This document shows, in pieces, positions 13,101 to 26,039 of a stretch of DNA of 64,000 nucleotides; position 1 is the stretch's first letter, and each line of letters begins with the position of its first letter. The notes under the pieces were generated by a model that had not been told where the DNA came from, searched no databases, and saw only the letters and a list, made by a program, of their open reading frames with translations. The stretch is from Gossypium raimondii. Taxonomy: Eukaryota; Streptophyta; Magnoliopsida; Malvales; Malvaceae. The translations under genes were made by a program, and so were the position numbers. Where the stretch lies: positions 56,580,094-56,644,093 of the forward strand of contig NC_068576.1 in the NCBI RefSeq assembly GCF_025698545.1, given 5' to 3'.

Positions 13101-13279
13101 TGTTTCTTTATTCTTCAATCTCTCTCCCGCTCCTATTTTCAATCAAAACCATTTTCAAAGCTCTCTGTGTGTGTGTGTGTGTGTGTAATTCAGTTATGGC
13201 TATGGCTTTAAAAGTGACCCAGTAAACAGCAGTTTCCCTCATAAACCCCATCATCACTTTCTATAGCTCAAAAACAAAA
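13101..13279 (+). promoter_or_regulatory. Pyrimidine-rich leader with (GT)n before the BED/hAT-like gene
   Basis: Pyrimidine-rich tracts typical of plant leaders ('caatctctctcccgctcc') are followed by about ten GT dinucleotides at 13166-13186. The A at -3 (aaaaATGGC) makes the ATG at 13280 a good context. A short upstream ATG at 13196 opens only a brief frame (MAMALKVTQ, then TAA). Confidence 0.5.
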
Positions 13280-15643
13280 ATGGCTTCCACCATCTCTATT
13301 CCACCAACTGACCCTTCTTCTTCATCTACAGAAGACCCAGCAGCTAAAGCCGTCAACAAACGGTACGAAGGGCTCATCACGGTCCGAACCAAGGCTACTA
13401 AAGGCAAAGGAGCTTGGTATTGGGCACATCTCGAACCGATCCTTGTTCGGAACCCAGAGAGTAGTCTACCGAAAGCGGTGAAACTCAAGTGTTCCTTATG
13501 CGACGCCGTTTTCTCGGCCTCGAACCCGTCCAGGACCGCCGCCGAGCACTTGAAACGCGGCACTTGCCCCAACTTCAGCTCTGTTTTAAGACCCAATCCT
13601 TCGTTATCCCCCTTGCCTATCTCTTCATTAGCTTCACCTTCGGTTTCGTATCATCATAATCATCGTAAACGAAGTCCTTCAGCTGCTGTTTCTCTTTTAC
13701 GAAACCAAGTAAGTAATAATAACAGTCATGATACCAATAATAATAGCAATAGTAACTCGTTGGCTATAGTTGAGTCTACTCGTTTACTGAGTTACACGAG
13801 TCATACTGATAACAACAACAACAATGTTGGGTTGACTCAACATCATTTGATTTTATCTGGTGGAAAAGAAGATTTAGGTGCTTTAGCAATGTTGGAAGAT
13901 AGTGTTAAGAAGCTTAAGAGTCCTAAAATTTCCCCTGGTCCAGCTTTAAGTAAGGGTCAAATAGATTCTGCGTTTGATTTATTAGCTGATTGGTTCTACG
14001 AGTCTTGTGGGTCGGTTTCGTTTTCTAGCCTTGAACACCCAAAGTTTAGAGCTTTCCTTAACCAAGTTGGGATGCCGGCTATTTCGAGAAGGGACCTTTC
14101 CGGTGCTCGGCTCGATAATAAGTTTTACGAGGCCAAGGACGAATCCGAGGCTCGAATTAGGGATGCAATGTTCTTTCAAGTTGCTTCTGATGGATGGAAG
14201 AGGAAAAGTTGTTGTTGTAGTAGTTATACAAGTAGTAGTGGTGGTGGTAGTAACTTTGGATGTGTGGAGGAGAATTTTGTTAAATTTAGTGTTAATCTTC
14301 CGAATGGGAGTAGCTTGTACCAGAAGGCGGTCTTCACCGGTGGACCGGTGAGTACCAAGCAAGCTGAGGAGGTTTTGTGGGAGACGGTAATGGGGATATC
14401 GGGAAATGGTGTTCAGAAATGTGTAGGAATCGTTTCAGATCATAAGGCGAAGGCATTGAAGAATTTGGAGATTCAGAATCATTGGATGGTTAATCTTTCT
14501 TGTCAGCTTCAAGGTTTCATTAATTTGATAAAGGATTTTAGCAAAGAGCTCCTTCTTTTCAGGACCGTCACTGAGAATTCCTTAAAGCTAGCGAATTTTG
14601 TAAATAATAACTTGCAAGCTAGGAACAGCTTTCGAAAGTATAAGATGCAGGAGCTTGATTGTGCTGGGTTGATACGAGTTCCTTTCAACGAATGCCATTG
14701 CAGCAGTAACTTTGCACATGTTTTTGCAATGTTGGAGGACATATTGAACTGTTCACAAGTGCTTCAGATGGTTGTATTGGACGATTCTTACAAGGGGATC
14801 TGTATTGAGGATCCAGTTGCGAGGGAAGTTGCCGGTATTGTCCAAAATGAAGGGTTTTGGAATGATTTAGGGGCTGTTTATGCACTGGTGAAGTTGATCA
14901 GAGGTATGGCTCATGAGATTGAGGTGGAGAGGCCGTTGATCGGGCAATGCCTCCCTCTTTGGGAGGAGTTGAGGGTCAAAGTGAAGGAATGGTGCGCCAA
15001 GTTCAACATTGCCGAAGCGCCTGTTGAGAAAATTGTTGAAAAGAGATTTAGAAAGAACTACCACCCCGCATGGTCAGCTGCATTTATACTCGATCCGCTT
15101 TACCTGATACGGGATACCAGCGGAAAATACCTTCCACCATTCAAGTGTTTGACTCACGAGCAAGAGAAAGATGTTGATAAACTCATAACTCGTTTGGTTA
15201 CCAAGGAAGAAGCACATGTTGCACTGATGGAGCTCATGAAATGGAGATCAGAAGGGTTAGAACCACTCTATGCTCAAGCCGTTCAAGTTAAACAACGGGA
15301 CTCTGTGACCGGAAAACTGAAGATCGCTAACCCCCAAAGCAGTAGGCTGGTATGGGAAACTTGTCTTAGTGAGTACAAATCATTGGGAAAGGTTGCAGTG
15401 AGGCTTATCTTCTTACATGCAACATCATGCGGGTTTAAACGTAACTGGTCTTTGATGAAGTGGATTTGTGTACACAGACACTCACGGATAGGCCTCGAAA
15501 GGGCTCAAAAAATGATATTCATTGCAGCTCATTCGAAGCTCGGCAGGAGGGATTTCTCCAACGAGGAAGAAAAAGACGCGGATCTATTTATGATCGGCGG
15601 TGAGGATGACATCCTCAATGGAGTCTTTACAGATGCACCATAA
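13280..15643 (+). CDS. Domesticated hAT-transposase-like BED zinc-finger protein, 787 aa
   Basis: A single intact exon of 787 codons. Residues about 25-97 form a BED-type zinc finger with ligands C71, C74, H90 and C96 (KCSLC ... AAEHLKRGTC). Then comes a low-complexity Ser/Asn-rich linker (about 100-180), a central region with the DUF659/hAT-core look, including 'EARIRDAMFFQVASDGWK' at about 290-307 and 'VGIVSDHKAKALKNLE', and a C-terminal stretch resembling the hAT dimerisation region (KRNWSLMKWICVHRHSR, about 720-737). From memory it resembles the Arabidopsis pair At1g12380/At1g62870. There are no terminal inverted repeats or 8-bp duplications beside it, and it is a clean long frame with ordinary leader and stop. 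A co-opted host gene is therefore likelier than a live transposon. Expected role: DNA-binding nuclear protein, target unknown. Confidence 0.9.
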   Translation: MASTISIPPTDPSSSSTEDPAAKAVNKRYEGLITVRTKATKGKGAWYWAHLEPILVRNPESSLPKAVKLKCSLCDAVFSASNPSRTAAEHLKRGTCPNFSSVLRPNPSLSPLPISSLASPSVSYHHNHRKRSPSAAVSLLRNQVSNNNSHDTNNNSNSNSLAIVESTRLLSYTSHTDNNNNNVGLTQHHLILSGGKEDLGALAMLEDSVKKLKSPKISPGPALSKGQIDSAFDLLADWFYESCGSVSFSSLEHPKFRAFLNQVGMPAISRRDLSGARLDNKFYEAKDESEARIRDAMFFQVASDGWKRKSCCCSSYTSSSGGGSNFGCVEENFVKFSVNLPNGSSLYQKAVFTGGPVSTKQAEEVLWETVMGISGNGVQKCVGIVSDHKAKALKNLEIQNHWMVNLSCQLQGFINLIKDFSKELLLFRTVTENSLKLANFVNNNLQARNSFRKYKMQELDCAGLIRVPFNECHCSSNFAHVFAMLEDILNCSQVLQMVVLDDSYKGICIEDPVAREVAGIVQNEGFWNDLGAVYALVKLIRGMAHEIEVERPLIGQCLPLWEELRVKVKEWCAKFNIAEAPVEKIVEKRFRKNYHPAWSAAFILDPLYLIRDTSGKYLPPFKCLTHEQEKDVDKLITRLVTKEEAHVALMELMKWRSEGLEPLYAQAVQVKQRDSVTGKLKIANPQSSRLVWETCLSEYKSLGKVAVRLIFLHATSCGFKRNWSLMKWICVHRHSRIGLERAQKMIFIAAHSKLGRRDFSNEEEKDADLFMIGGEDDILNGVFTDAP

Positions 15644-18643
15644 GTGTAATGCTTTTTTTTCTTTTAACTCTTTGTAGAATTGTAAACTTTAGGATTTGAT
15701 CGAATTCTTTCTTCAATTGTCTTTTATTTTTGTCCATCTTCACTTCTGTTCCAATTTAAAAATCAGGAAAAAAACATATAGATAGTGATGTAGTAGCTAG
15801 AGAATGTTTGTTAGAAATTTCAATGATTGCATGATTTGAATGAAAATAACCACTTTATTGTCCTACCATGATTTCATTTTCTTTTGTCCATAGTGACTGA
15901 ATGAATACAGTATCATCTTCTTCTATATATTTATAAAGAATTTGATTTTGTAAGAGAAGAATGGGGATTATCTGCAGAACAATGGCTGAAGTTATACAAT
16001 GGTAGCCTATGTATTTGCATGTCAAATGCATCAATGTAAAATTTTTTATCAATTATTATATAAGGGAATTGTACTAGAATCTGTTGCATAAACCTGGCAC
16101 ATGTGTGCCTTTTTCCTATCATCATATTTTAAATGCTTGAAGGACAGTTACTATCTATAGTTTCATGTGAAGAAGCCTTTATCTGAAAAAAGTTGAAAAA
16201 TAAGTGGACTATATGAATATTTTACAATTTAAAAATTCTCATAAAGATATGAAGTTTTCTCCTAAAGGTGCTTCTCTTATTCTAAATGTGGTATGCTCCA
16301 AGTTTTTGGGGTCTAAAACCAATATTCTGTCATCCCAAGCCCCAACATGCTCTTTCAATGAAAATGCAAAAAATTTGAGGGATTTTCATGAGTTTTTGAA
16401 GATGGTAAGCTTCGGTTTTACTTGCCGAATTCAACCGAGCCGTATGTTATATATGGTTTGTTTTACTTTTGGTACATTCATCTTCTGTATGAACTTTCAT
16501 GATCTAGTAAGCCAAACTGGAATCGGTACAAGGATGATCTAGCCATATTTGTGTTGTTATGATACATCAGTAAGTTCCTAGAACGATGCTGATCCGTTTT
16601 ACTGCCTCGTATCTTGAAAACTTAGTATGCCAGTGCCTAGTTGGCGTCTTTGTTGTATATCTAATCCAAAAAGGATAAGGAATCTTGTGAAAACCGACTC
16701 TTGATCGGAGCATCAGTTTGTGATACCATTGCATTTGTGAAAAATCATTGATTATCGGAACTAATGTCTGCATATTGACTGTTTGTTGAAGAAAAAGAAG
16801 TGAAAAACAAGTTTGGACTATGATTTACTGCAAAAATAGGCCTTGGCATTTAATAGTATCATTGTTGGTGCTGCAGATATGCAAAAAACCAGTTGAAGCT
16901 TGTGGTGAACCAGATTTTTAGTTTCCACTCGAAAAAGGGTCAACCTCGGATGAACTCGGGAACATATCTTTGTTGCTGTAAGGCACTTACTTGCTGATAT
17001 GACTCAACTGTGTAACCAAGGTTGTCTGGTTTTGCTAATGTGGAGGAGCCCCCACCTTGAGGAGAGTGGATGTCTGTCTTGTCACAGTCAAGGGAAAAAA
17101 AGTAAGAAGTAACGGCTTTTTCCTCCTCTCTCTCTATTCGATTTTTTTATCATTTACTGGCGAGCTTAATCTCCATCATTTTCGGTAGCTTGTCTTTCAA
17201 ACATTCCAATTATGGTGACATTGCTGCTTTCTAGCTGGGACCCTTTGTATTTCAAATTTTTTGATGTTAAGATTGAATATTGAAATTTTTTCACAGGGTT
17301 ATCGGTTAGATAGCTGCTACAAAGTTTTTGAGCAAAGTGGAAGCAAAGAGAGGACTGTCGGCTTTAGGAGGTACACGATGGCTGATAGAGATATCGCAAC
17401 GAACTTGACCCGATTTTGCTGGTTCTTAAATTTCTGTGAGCTTTATTGACTGGTATTAGTGGTATGTATCCATGCACGTTGCAATGGATTATGAATATTG
17501 TTAGGGACAATATGAAAATGTCAAAATCTCAAATCTAATAAATGTATATAAGCATACATATAAAAATTAAGACTGGCTCATAGGGTATCCTGGTGCCATA
17601 TTTGACTTAAAACTATATGTCTCCGATTTTGAAGTGTTTGTGTGTATATTGGGACATGGATATGAGGGTACGAGCCTTGGAATATATGAAAGAACTTGGA
17701 AAAAATTAAGTATAACCATGTTAGAAGTCTAGAAAAAGGAGAAACGAAGGAAACGTGTGCATGTTAGACTGAGATTTTATTCAATTTTAACAAAAAGAGA
17801 CTTTTTGCAGCAACTTCAAAGTGGAATCACTGGATGTCCATTCCGGCATGTTTAAGCATTCAAACGGACTGCTAATGCACGTATAGGTACATCCGAGGTG
17901 ATGACAACAGTGCCACTAATACGCGAAAAAGGTAAGTCAATAACGAGCCCTAAATGTACATACATGCATTTCTTTAGTAATTTCTGTATCACTCTCCATG
18001 ATACACCATTGATTGACAATACGATAAATTTTTTTGCTAAACACTCAAAAACCATTGCCTCTTTTGATGGTAAAGCCGTATAAAATCGAACTTCATACGT
18101 AGTTACCAGCATGTTAATAACAAAAATACTGAAGATATTACATATTTTGGATCAACCCTTTTTATGTTTTGGTCATTACTACTTGAATTTTTAGGGAGGG
18201 ATAAGGGCAGCTGTCGGCAAGGCCAAGTAATGTTGACTGCTCACCAACTACAGAGGCGGCTTTTTTTCTTTCTTTTTTTTTTGGTTATACCCCTATGGTA
18301 TGGCCTTTTTATTGTTCATTCCACTAATTTATTTATTTTTTCTTTGATAAAAGGGGAAGAAAAGTATAATCATTAAGTATAGGACAAAGAGGAGGACCCT
18401 CTTTCTTATACAAAGAATCTTGACACTTTCATGTTACGCCATGATTAATTTTCTTTTGTCTTTTTCAGTATAATCACAGTTGTTTTCATCGGTTCTACGC
18501 TTTAAGAGTAAAAACTGTATGAGTTGAGGATGATATTTAGTTAAACACTTCCTAACAATGTTAACTGCAAGATTCGAACTTGGTTCAAATACTTAGTAAA
18601 GAACTTCATTATCATTTCTTTTCTTGATTATTATATTATCATT
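15644..18643. other. Intergenic, possibly transcribed non-coding
   Basis: This follows the stop of the BED/hAT-like gene. The first 2 kb is less AT-rich than the surroundings and may include its 3' UTR or an unannotated transcript. The frames at 16204-16542 and 17261-17449 have no recognisable motif and poor composition. At 18571-18590 a 'gattcgaacttgg' string resembles a Pol III B box but lacks a clear partner A box. Confidence 0.4.
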
Positions 18644-19000
18644 GATAAAAATATCATGGAGTTCCCTGTATTAAGGGTCAAATTGTATTTTGTCCTCTCT
18701 GTTTAAAAAAGGGACAAATTAACTCTTGTTTATTAGATTAAAGAACATATTGATTATTCGTATTAAAAATATCATTTATTTGTACTATTTAAAAGAAAAC
18801 TCAATGTTATACATGAGGCATGCCATAATTGTACTAATGTATAATGATTAGTTTTAACATCATATATAGATAGAAATTTTAACAAAATATCCGGTTTGCT
18901 TTTTAGTCTAACACACATGGATTAATTTGCTCATTTTTTTAAGTAGAGGGGGAAAATATAATCCAACTCTTAATATAAGGGTCTCCATGATAATTTTACC
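18644..19000. mobile_element. MITE, full copy (357 bp)
   Basis: The left end is gataaaaatatcatggag, and the right end, read in reverse complement, is ggtaaaattatcatggagac. These form about 30-bp terminal inverted repeats running into 'ccctgtattaaggg' and 'cccttatattaaga'. The interior holds the family landmarks 'agattaaagaacatattga' and 'atggattaatttgctcattt'. Other copies lie at about 33230-33532, 50820-51170 and 57250-57436. Confidence 0.75.
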
Positions 19001-22000
19001 AATTTACTTCCCCTTTTTCTTTTTACCCACTTATATGGTTGTCGATTGTTTTTGAAATTGAAGCAGAATCAGATCCATATAATTGTAATGTGAGATGATG
19101 TTGATTTGTATTGCCACTGGTAGTCATAATTTTGTGGACCATCCCCCTCTCCTCTTTCTTTGGTTGCTTTAAAGTCTAATCTTTCTCTCTATGCTCTAAT
19201 TTTCAAATGACTGTTATACTGCAAACCCGGTTTGAGCCCTAGGAATAGGAATGGCAGAGGTTAGATTTTTTTAATTTTGAATTATCTATAAAATTTTCAG
19301 AGTTACTATTCATCTTCAAATTTAAATAAAATATTATTTCTATCCGTAAAAAAAAATCAATTTTAAAATTTCTAATATTTTTCGGGTATCTAAATTTACA
19401 AAATTCAACTATGAAACCATTAGTATTTTTAAATACATAAAATCAAAATTATAAACATTTTGTAATCAATAAATTCGATTATATGAATTTGCTTTTTATT
19501 ATCCATTATCTAAATAATTGAATAATAGAGATCTACATTTACTATTACTGAATACTAATATTTATTATCCTGTCATGAGGATTTTTTAAAATATTAATTT
19601 TATTATAAATTTTATCATATCTGTTTTTTTATTATATAATGCCTAAAATTATTCATAGTCTCTTTCTAACTTTTAAATAAGAGGATAATGTAATTCAGCA
19701 CACTTAAATTCAGATCTTCTTATATCAATCAAATTAAAAAATAAAAAATTTTAATCCGATATAGGGAAAGGAAAATAAAACTTTAAAACACCCATTGATT
19801 TGGAGAGATTTGAAATTAAAGAAAGATAGGTGGGCATTAGGCCTAGATGGGGTTTTCATTCCCCCTAGCTTTTAGGGTATCTCGTAAATATATTAAAGTT
19901 AGAAGATTTTGGGAAAGGGTGAAAATTAAATTAAAATTTTTATGAAAGATAAAATATAATTTTTTCAGTTTAAAATTTTATATTTATAAAAAATTATTAA
20001 ATCATGTCAAATATTAATTTAGAGTTAAAATATAAATTTTCTATTTTTGAAACAAGTGTTGAGTTTCGATTAGACTCAAACCTAAAATTTTATTTGAAAG
20101 ATACGAAGTTGATAATAAAAATAAGTGTTACAGGTAATTATTTTTATTAAATTGAAAAAAGGAAATTCGTTGATTTTATATAATAAAAACCTCAATTAAT
20201 ATTAGTGTAGAACCTACCAATCTCCCAACTATATTTACCTACTAATAGTAATAATGATGATCCATACTCATTACAAAACAAAATAATTTATATTCTCCTA
20301 ATTTCATGATTACACACTCTTTTTTCCCTTTCAAAACGCCTAAACCTTTCTTAATTATTTTATTGAAAATTTCCAAAAGTAGAGACAGTTTTTCACGTTG
20401 GTCCACATTTTATGGGCCAAAAAGCCCTTTTTACTTTGACTTTGTGAGGTTAAAAATAACTTTATAAAGCTTTGATTGAACTTCCATATCTTGCTTTTGC
20501 CGGACCTAAACCTAATTTCCGCTTAACAGTTAAAATGTAAATCTCATTTTACCCCCAACCTTTTTTTATACCCTACAGGAAAGTAGGTTCAAATGCGGAC
20601 TACAATTTTAATTTACAATTAAAATAATATTAAACGTGAATAGTTCATTTTATAAATTATAACATCAAATTTAAATATTTAAACTAGCTTAAATTCGATT
20701 CAAATGGTTTTTAATTGGCCTTACGGTGTTGGTTGAATCAATTGGATCATCAATTAGACCAATTTTGATAGACATGACTGATCGAGTATTAATTTCGTTA
20801 ACATCTTTACTATTGCAGCAATTTAAAATATGCGGGTTTGAGAGTGTAGCACATAATATCATCCACGAATTCGGAGTTATGGCCAAAATAAAAATAAATT
20901 GGTTTGTTTACTTATTTATTTAAAAGCGTATGATTAAATCATAATTAAAGTTCCATATATACATTTGAACAACAATCAAAGTTTAAATGTATAATTACAC
21001 CAAATTAAAGTTTATGTATAATTTTGAGATTTATCTAAAATATATATAAACTATTGTTTTTACTTATATATAAATCTTAATATTTTCATTACATTTAAAT
21101 GAAGTATAATTTTTATTTCATACTTAAACATGCTCTTCTTTTTTAAATTTAGACCTAAAAGTTTTAATTACATCCCTACAACAAAGCTTACATGAATTTT
21201 CATTTCAGAAACAATTTTACATTTAATCTATTATTGTAACAAAATAAAATAAAAATAATGTATTAGTTTATAAAATATTGAAATATCATTTTAACATATA
21301 ATTAACAAATTTACCAATATTTTATAGGTTACAAGTACAAATTCACATAATTATAATTAAGATGAAGCATTACAAAACACAATAAAAATTATAATAAAAA
21401 TATATTAAAATCTAAACTAAAATAAATTTAAAAAAACATAGTGAAATTTAAACCATAAAAATAAATAAAAAAAGAACTACAAATAAATTAGTAAATGATA
21501 ACTATTAGCAGTGGGGACATTTTGGTTACCAGCTTCTTGAAAAGCTAAAACAAAATGGAATATTATTATTGTAGAGCTTATTATTATTTATTTTAGGGCT
21601 TAACCACCTCGGTTTGTCGTCTTCTACCTTTATATCTTTTAGGTTGTTCATTGTTTCTAACTACTAACCAAAATTTGTTGCTTTTTACTTATCATATGGA
21701 ATCATAAAATTTTCAATTTAATTAAGTTGGTGAAATGGATTTGAATTTCAAAAGTTGTGACAACATTTTTCATTTGACTCACAGATAAACACTTTCATAC
21801 TTATGATGACCAAAACAAAACAAATAAAATGTTGGTCCAACATATTATTTGATAATTTTAAAATAAAATAAAATAAAATTGAGGGACATAAACTAAAATA
21901 ATCTATCCTAATTATTTTAATGTTAGTATAGATACATTTTAAAAAGTCTTAGCTCATTATTTACTCTCTTTTTTTTGGATTTTTCCTATGTAATTATGTT

Positions 22001-22335
22001 ATGCTGTTTAGGATTTCATTCATTTTGCAGATTAAAAGAATTTACTCAAAACTTTTGTTCAATCTAATAGGTCTCGCTCATATTGGACCACTATTGGACA
22101 GAATCTTTTGTAATTTAGATAGGCCCAACTCAACCTGAATTATTATTTAAATAATAAATATTTTAATTAAATATGATTAAAATATAAATATTATAAGAAA
22201 TAATATTTTGATATCAGAAAATTATTTAGTATTATATAATTGGAGATTTTAGACTCTTCAAGATAGGTTTCTAGAGATCACACATGTTTTATTTAAAGCC
22301 TACTCGAGAAATTAAAATATTTCATTGGCAGTATA
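19001..22335. other. Intergenic AT-rich DNA
   Basis: About 3.3 kb with no supportable gene. The frames at 20689-20886 (-) and 20726-20923 (+) overlap each other on opposite strands and show no family resemblance. Confidence 0.5.
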
Positions 22336-22650
22336 CCAATTAGGGTTGCAATCGAGTCAAGTAGAACTCGAATAGTAACAAGCGTAAGCTCGACTTAACA
22401 TTCAAGGCTCAATACTTGGCTCGAGTTTGATCAACACCAATTTCTAAACTCAAGCTTAGCTCGAGACTTAATGGAGCTACTCGAGCTCGATTAAACTTGT
22501 TCTATATGATAAGATTAAAAATATAATTTCATAATAAAAAGAATATTAAAATGAAAAGCTCGATTAAGTTCACAAATTGTTCAAATCAAGTATTACAATG
22601 CTCAAATTCGTCTTGATCAATAATTTGAGATGCTTAAACTTGAAATCATG
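22336..22650 (+). mobile_element. Short dispersed repeat, hAT-MITE-like
   Basis: It starts 'agggttgcaatcgagtcaag' and continues with alternating 'ctcgagctcgatt' and 'gctcgagtttgatc' motifs. It matches in order the repeats at 12570-12905 and, inverted, at 27722-28130, whose far end reads 'gctcggttacaccctaa'. This pattern is typical of small hAT-derived elements in plants. Target duplications were not resolved. Confidence 0.5.
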
Positions 22651-23083
22651 CACAAGTGTGATTTACATATAAATTTGTTTTAATATTTTACAAAGAAAGT
22701 GAGAAATTTTCTTTTCCCCTACCAAGTATGGACAAAAACGATTTTATTTCATTTCTAGTTACATACATCACATAAAATTAATTCAATCAGCCATAGAATA
22801 TTACATAAAATTAATTGTGGAATTTATTTTCTTCGGAAAAAGAAACAGAATTATAAGCTATGCGTTTAGCTCTAAAAGCCAAAATTAGCCATTGGCCCAA
22901 GACACTGAAATGCAAGAAACGTACCTGCAACTGCAGCCGACAGCCAATGGCAAGAAAAGTTGGGTCACTACGGCCTGCAGAGACTGAGCCGAAGGTCCAT
23001 CAAAAGCAATTGCAATGTACACGCAATGAATATAACAAATCTAAACACAAATACCAACCTATTAGATTGTTTTGTCTTGATAT

Positions 23084-26039
23084 TCATTCAACATTTATTT
23101 GAGCAGTTGATGCCTCCATCAGCCCATTCCGGATCTGCTCACCAATATCCCTAACGTGACCAGGTCCATGGGGAATAAACACGGTAGTGTTCTTTGAGGA
23201 GTTGCCGAGGTCCTTGATCGTGTCGAAATATTGTGTGATCATAATAAGATCCATCACCTCCTTGGCTGAGGTGCCTTCCACCTTGTGAGAGAAGTCCAAA
23301 ATGTTTTCCCTCAACCCATCTGTGATTGCCTGACGCTGCCTGGCCACACCGACTCCACCCAGGTACTTGGATTCGGCTTCAGCTTCTGCTCTTTTAACTT
23401 GGAGCACTTTCTCAGCTTCACCTTTGTACACACTGGCAAGCTGAAGTCTTTGAGCTGGTAAAAGACAAAATCATTTCAAAGTTTTAAAGTCTTTGTTCAA
23501 CTTCAGATGAATGGCTCATGGTCGTTGAATTTACTCGGTACCATGCATGTTCTAGTTTGCATCATTTACATTCATAGCTTAGGCAGACATGATTCTCAAC
23601 AAAACTGGTGTTTAGGGGGTAATTCCTATGTTTTAACAAGATTTTAATTTTTACATGCTTGTAGCAAAAACAGAAAGAACCATAATTGATGATGGAGTAC
23701 GAATATTATTCAGTGTTAAATTATATATTACCTGCATTTATCTCATTCATTGCCGTGCGCACAGCAGGATCAGGTATAATGTCAACCATCAGTATGTGCT
23801 CAATGCTGTATCCATATTCTCCTATCACCTGATACATAAGTTCAGATTCCGTACATGCGTGAAAAGCCTCATAGAAGATAGATAGCAAGCACAAAGATGG
23901 AGAAAAGTTAAAATAATAATAATTCGGATGGAAACATAATTGTTCGTTCTAGTGCAATTAGATAGGAAGTAGTCATAACTTCTATCATGTAGCATCCGAA
24001 ATCTCATAGTTTACAAAAGAAAAATGCATGTTCCCCTTCTCGGCTTCCTCCTTAGGCGTTCATACTCTGAGAAAATGCAAGCCAAAAGGACCGGTATAAT
24101 GCAGGGTATGTATGTATTTCATTAACCATCTATTTTTTGACACACACAAATTGAAAGAACAAGTAGGCCACTGACATATTAGAGGATCTTTTCCACCAGC
24201 TCAGCTGTTTCTAAACCAAAATGTGTCTATCATACAAATGTCTTATGCACATAATTTGAGGACACTTGAATAATTAACTAAATGAGGGTGAATTTGAGAA
24301 AAAGAATGCACCATATTACCTTTCCAAGTTCCTCAAGAACAGCTTTAGCAACCTCACCCTTTTGTTCAAAGAGATCATCCAAATTCATTCTAGGAACTAG
24401 AGCTCGAACAACTACCCCAAGGAATGAAACGTTTTAGTCACAGAAATAAATAGAAGGGAGAGAACGGGGAAGGATAAATTATAAATGAATAGCATAATAT
24501 ATTTATAAGCTGATATGAGAAAAGAAGAGCAAAGAAAATTACCATCAAACACATAGGCCCGGATCTGTTCATCGGGATTTTGCAGCTCGTAAAATGCATC
24601 ATCAGCATGTGCCTTCACCACTCTGTACTGAATCGAGCAAAGCAATTGCACAAACACATTGTCCTACAAATATGCAACATTTTCATCTTCAAACCCATTG
24701 ATCCTTCTGAAAAGAGTAACAGAACTCAGGGATGGATATGTGTCTACGTGTGTGTGTATTAAACATATTAAATATTTTCTGAAACTAAAATTGTTAATTT
24801 CATGACATGTTTTCTTTGTTAACTTTATTCATAGAATTTATTGTGATTAAATCGTATTGCAATTTGTTTATTTATTGTACTAATTAATCAGAATTCACAA
24901 ATTAAAACTAAAAATGTTTGATTAGACGAATACAAAATATTTTGTCTCAAAAGAATAATGGATCTTGCGTTACCTTCTTAGAGAACAAAATCAAGTTACA
25001 GATTGCCTAGCTAAACTAGCTTTGGTTAAAAAAGAAGAGTTACAGACTTTTGATCTTTCTCTTATGGTTATTCTAGATATCCTTAAAACTGATAAGTCAA
25101 AGAGTGTTTTTTCTTTTCAGAATGTCCCTATGTAATTAATTTAGTTATGTTATTTAAAAAAAAAAACCAAAAAGGTTTGCCATTAATGATAAATTATGTA
25201 AATTTAACAAAAGCTAAATCAACTTTCTAGCTTTTCCAATAGCACTTTAAGTCTCCAACCAAGTATCAAACGATTTCCTTTCCCTCTTTGTAGCTGACTA
25301 TAACTTTTCTTCTTTTCATTTGATTTTTCAGTAAGATTGCATTTCCTTTTTAATTTTCAATGCATATCTTAGCTAGTTACTGCAGGAGCCAACTTATATA
25401 GAAAAATCATATACAAATCCAAAATTTAACCGACGTGAAATGACACCATTTCAATCTCTATCTCGTGTAGACAAAGACAAAAGAGTCGACAAACTCGAAT
25501 ATAGTATTAGACAAAAGAAGATCAAATCAAATGTCAAGATCTGCCACTGATAAATCCAACGAAAATATTATTTCAATACATTTGGAGTTCGAACCAATAA
25601 AATAAAAATAAAAATTCCTAAAATTCAAAAATTTCTTTCCACACACACATAAATATCCATTCCTTTTTCTTCTCCTACAAGAAGTAAAACCGTCAAACGA
25701 TATCGTGGCATGACCAAACCAAAAAATAAATTAAAACACAAATTTAAGATCAATTGGATTCAAATTCTTCTAGCTACGAATAATCTTATAGGATAAACGG
25801 AATCATGTATGCAATCGAAATTGCTGGTGAATTAAACAATTTACCTTGGTTTTGGTTTCGATGCGAACATCGAGGGAGGAGATTCTGGTTGAAAGGATGC
25901 CGGCGAGATACTGACCGGCGAAAGGATTAAATATGTGGAGGCCAGGCTCCGCCAATTTCTCGAACCGGCCAAACCGCTCCACCACGCCGATATTCCCCTG
26001 TTTGACGCAGGTACAAAACATGCAAGACGTATTCCCCAT
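23084..26039 (-). CDS. HIR: Hypersensitive-induced reaction (HIR) protein, SPFH/prohibitin domain, 291 aa
   Basis: Five exons on the minus strand: 25845-26039, 24543-24663, 24320-24411, 23732-23828, 23084-23454. All junctions are GT-AG, and the 876-bp CDS gives 291 residues, the normal HIR length. The N-terminus [21 protein letters not shown] has Gly2 for N-myristoylation and nearby cysteines for acylation. The SPFH/band-7 domain follows (about 10-190: [55 protein letters not shown]). A Glu/Ala-rich coiled coil ([20 protein letters not shown]) and a conserved tail ([20 protein letters not shown]) complete it. HIR proteins sit on the inner face of the plasma membrane in microdomains, oligomerise and associate with NLR immune receptors in the hypersensitive response. 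Intron 1 (24664-25844) is 1.18 kb and contains an antisense LINE remnant. I cannot tell which HIR paralogue it is. Confidence 0.95.
24959..25166 (+). mobile_element. 5'-truncated LINE remnant (RNase H tail) in HIR intron 1
   Basis: On the strand opposite HIR, an open frame from 24959 reads [19 protein letters not shown], then [15 protein letters not shown], and stops at 25133-25135. 'REQNQVxDxLAK' is the C-terminal RNase H signature of plant non-LTR retrotransposons. Twenty bases after the stop is an 11-A tract (25156-25166), consistent with a LINE 3' tail. Only about 200 bp survive, as expected for a severely 5'-truncated insertion. No target duplication is obvious. Confidence 0.7.

Noticed and set aside
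16204-16542. 112-codon frame downstream of the BED/hAT-like gene
   Set aside because: No recognisable domain, no splice or leader context, and a composition typical of random AT-rich DNA.
18560-18610. B-box-like 'gttcgaatcttgc' on the minus strand suggesting a tRNA or SINE
   Set aside because: No A-box at proper distance and no cloverleaf. Too little to call.
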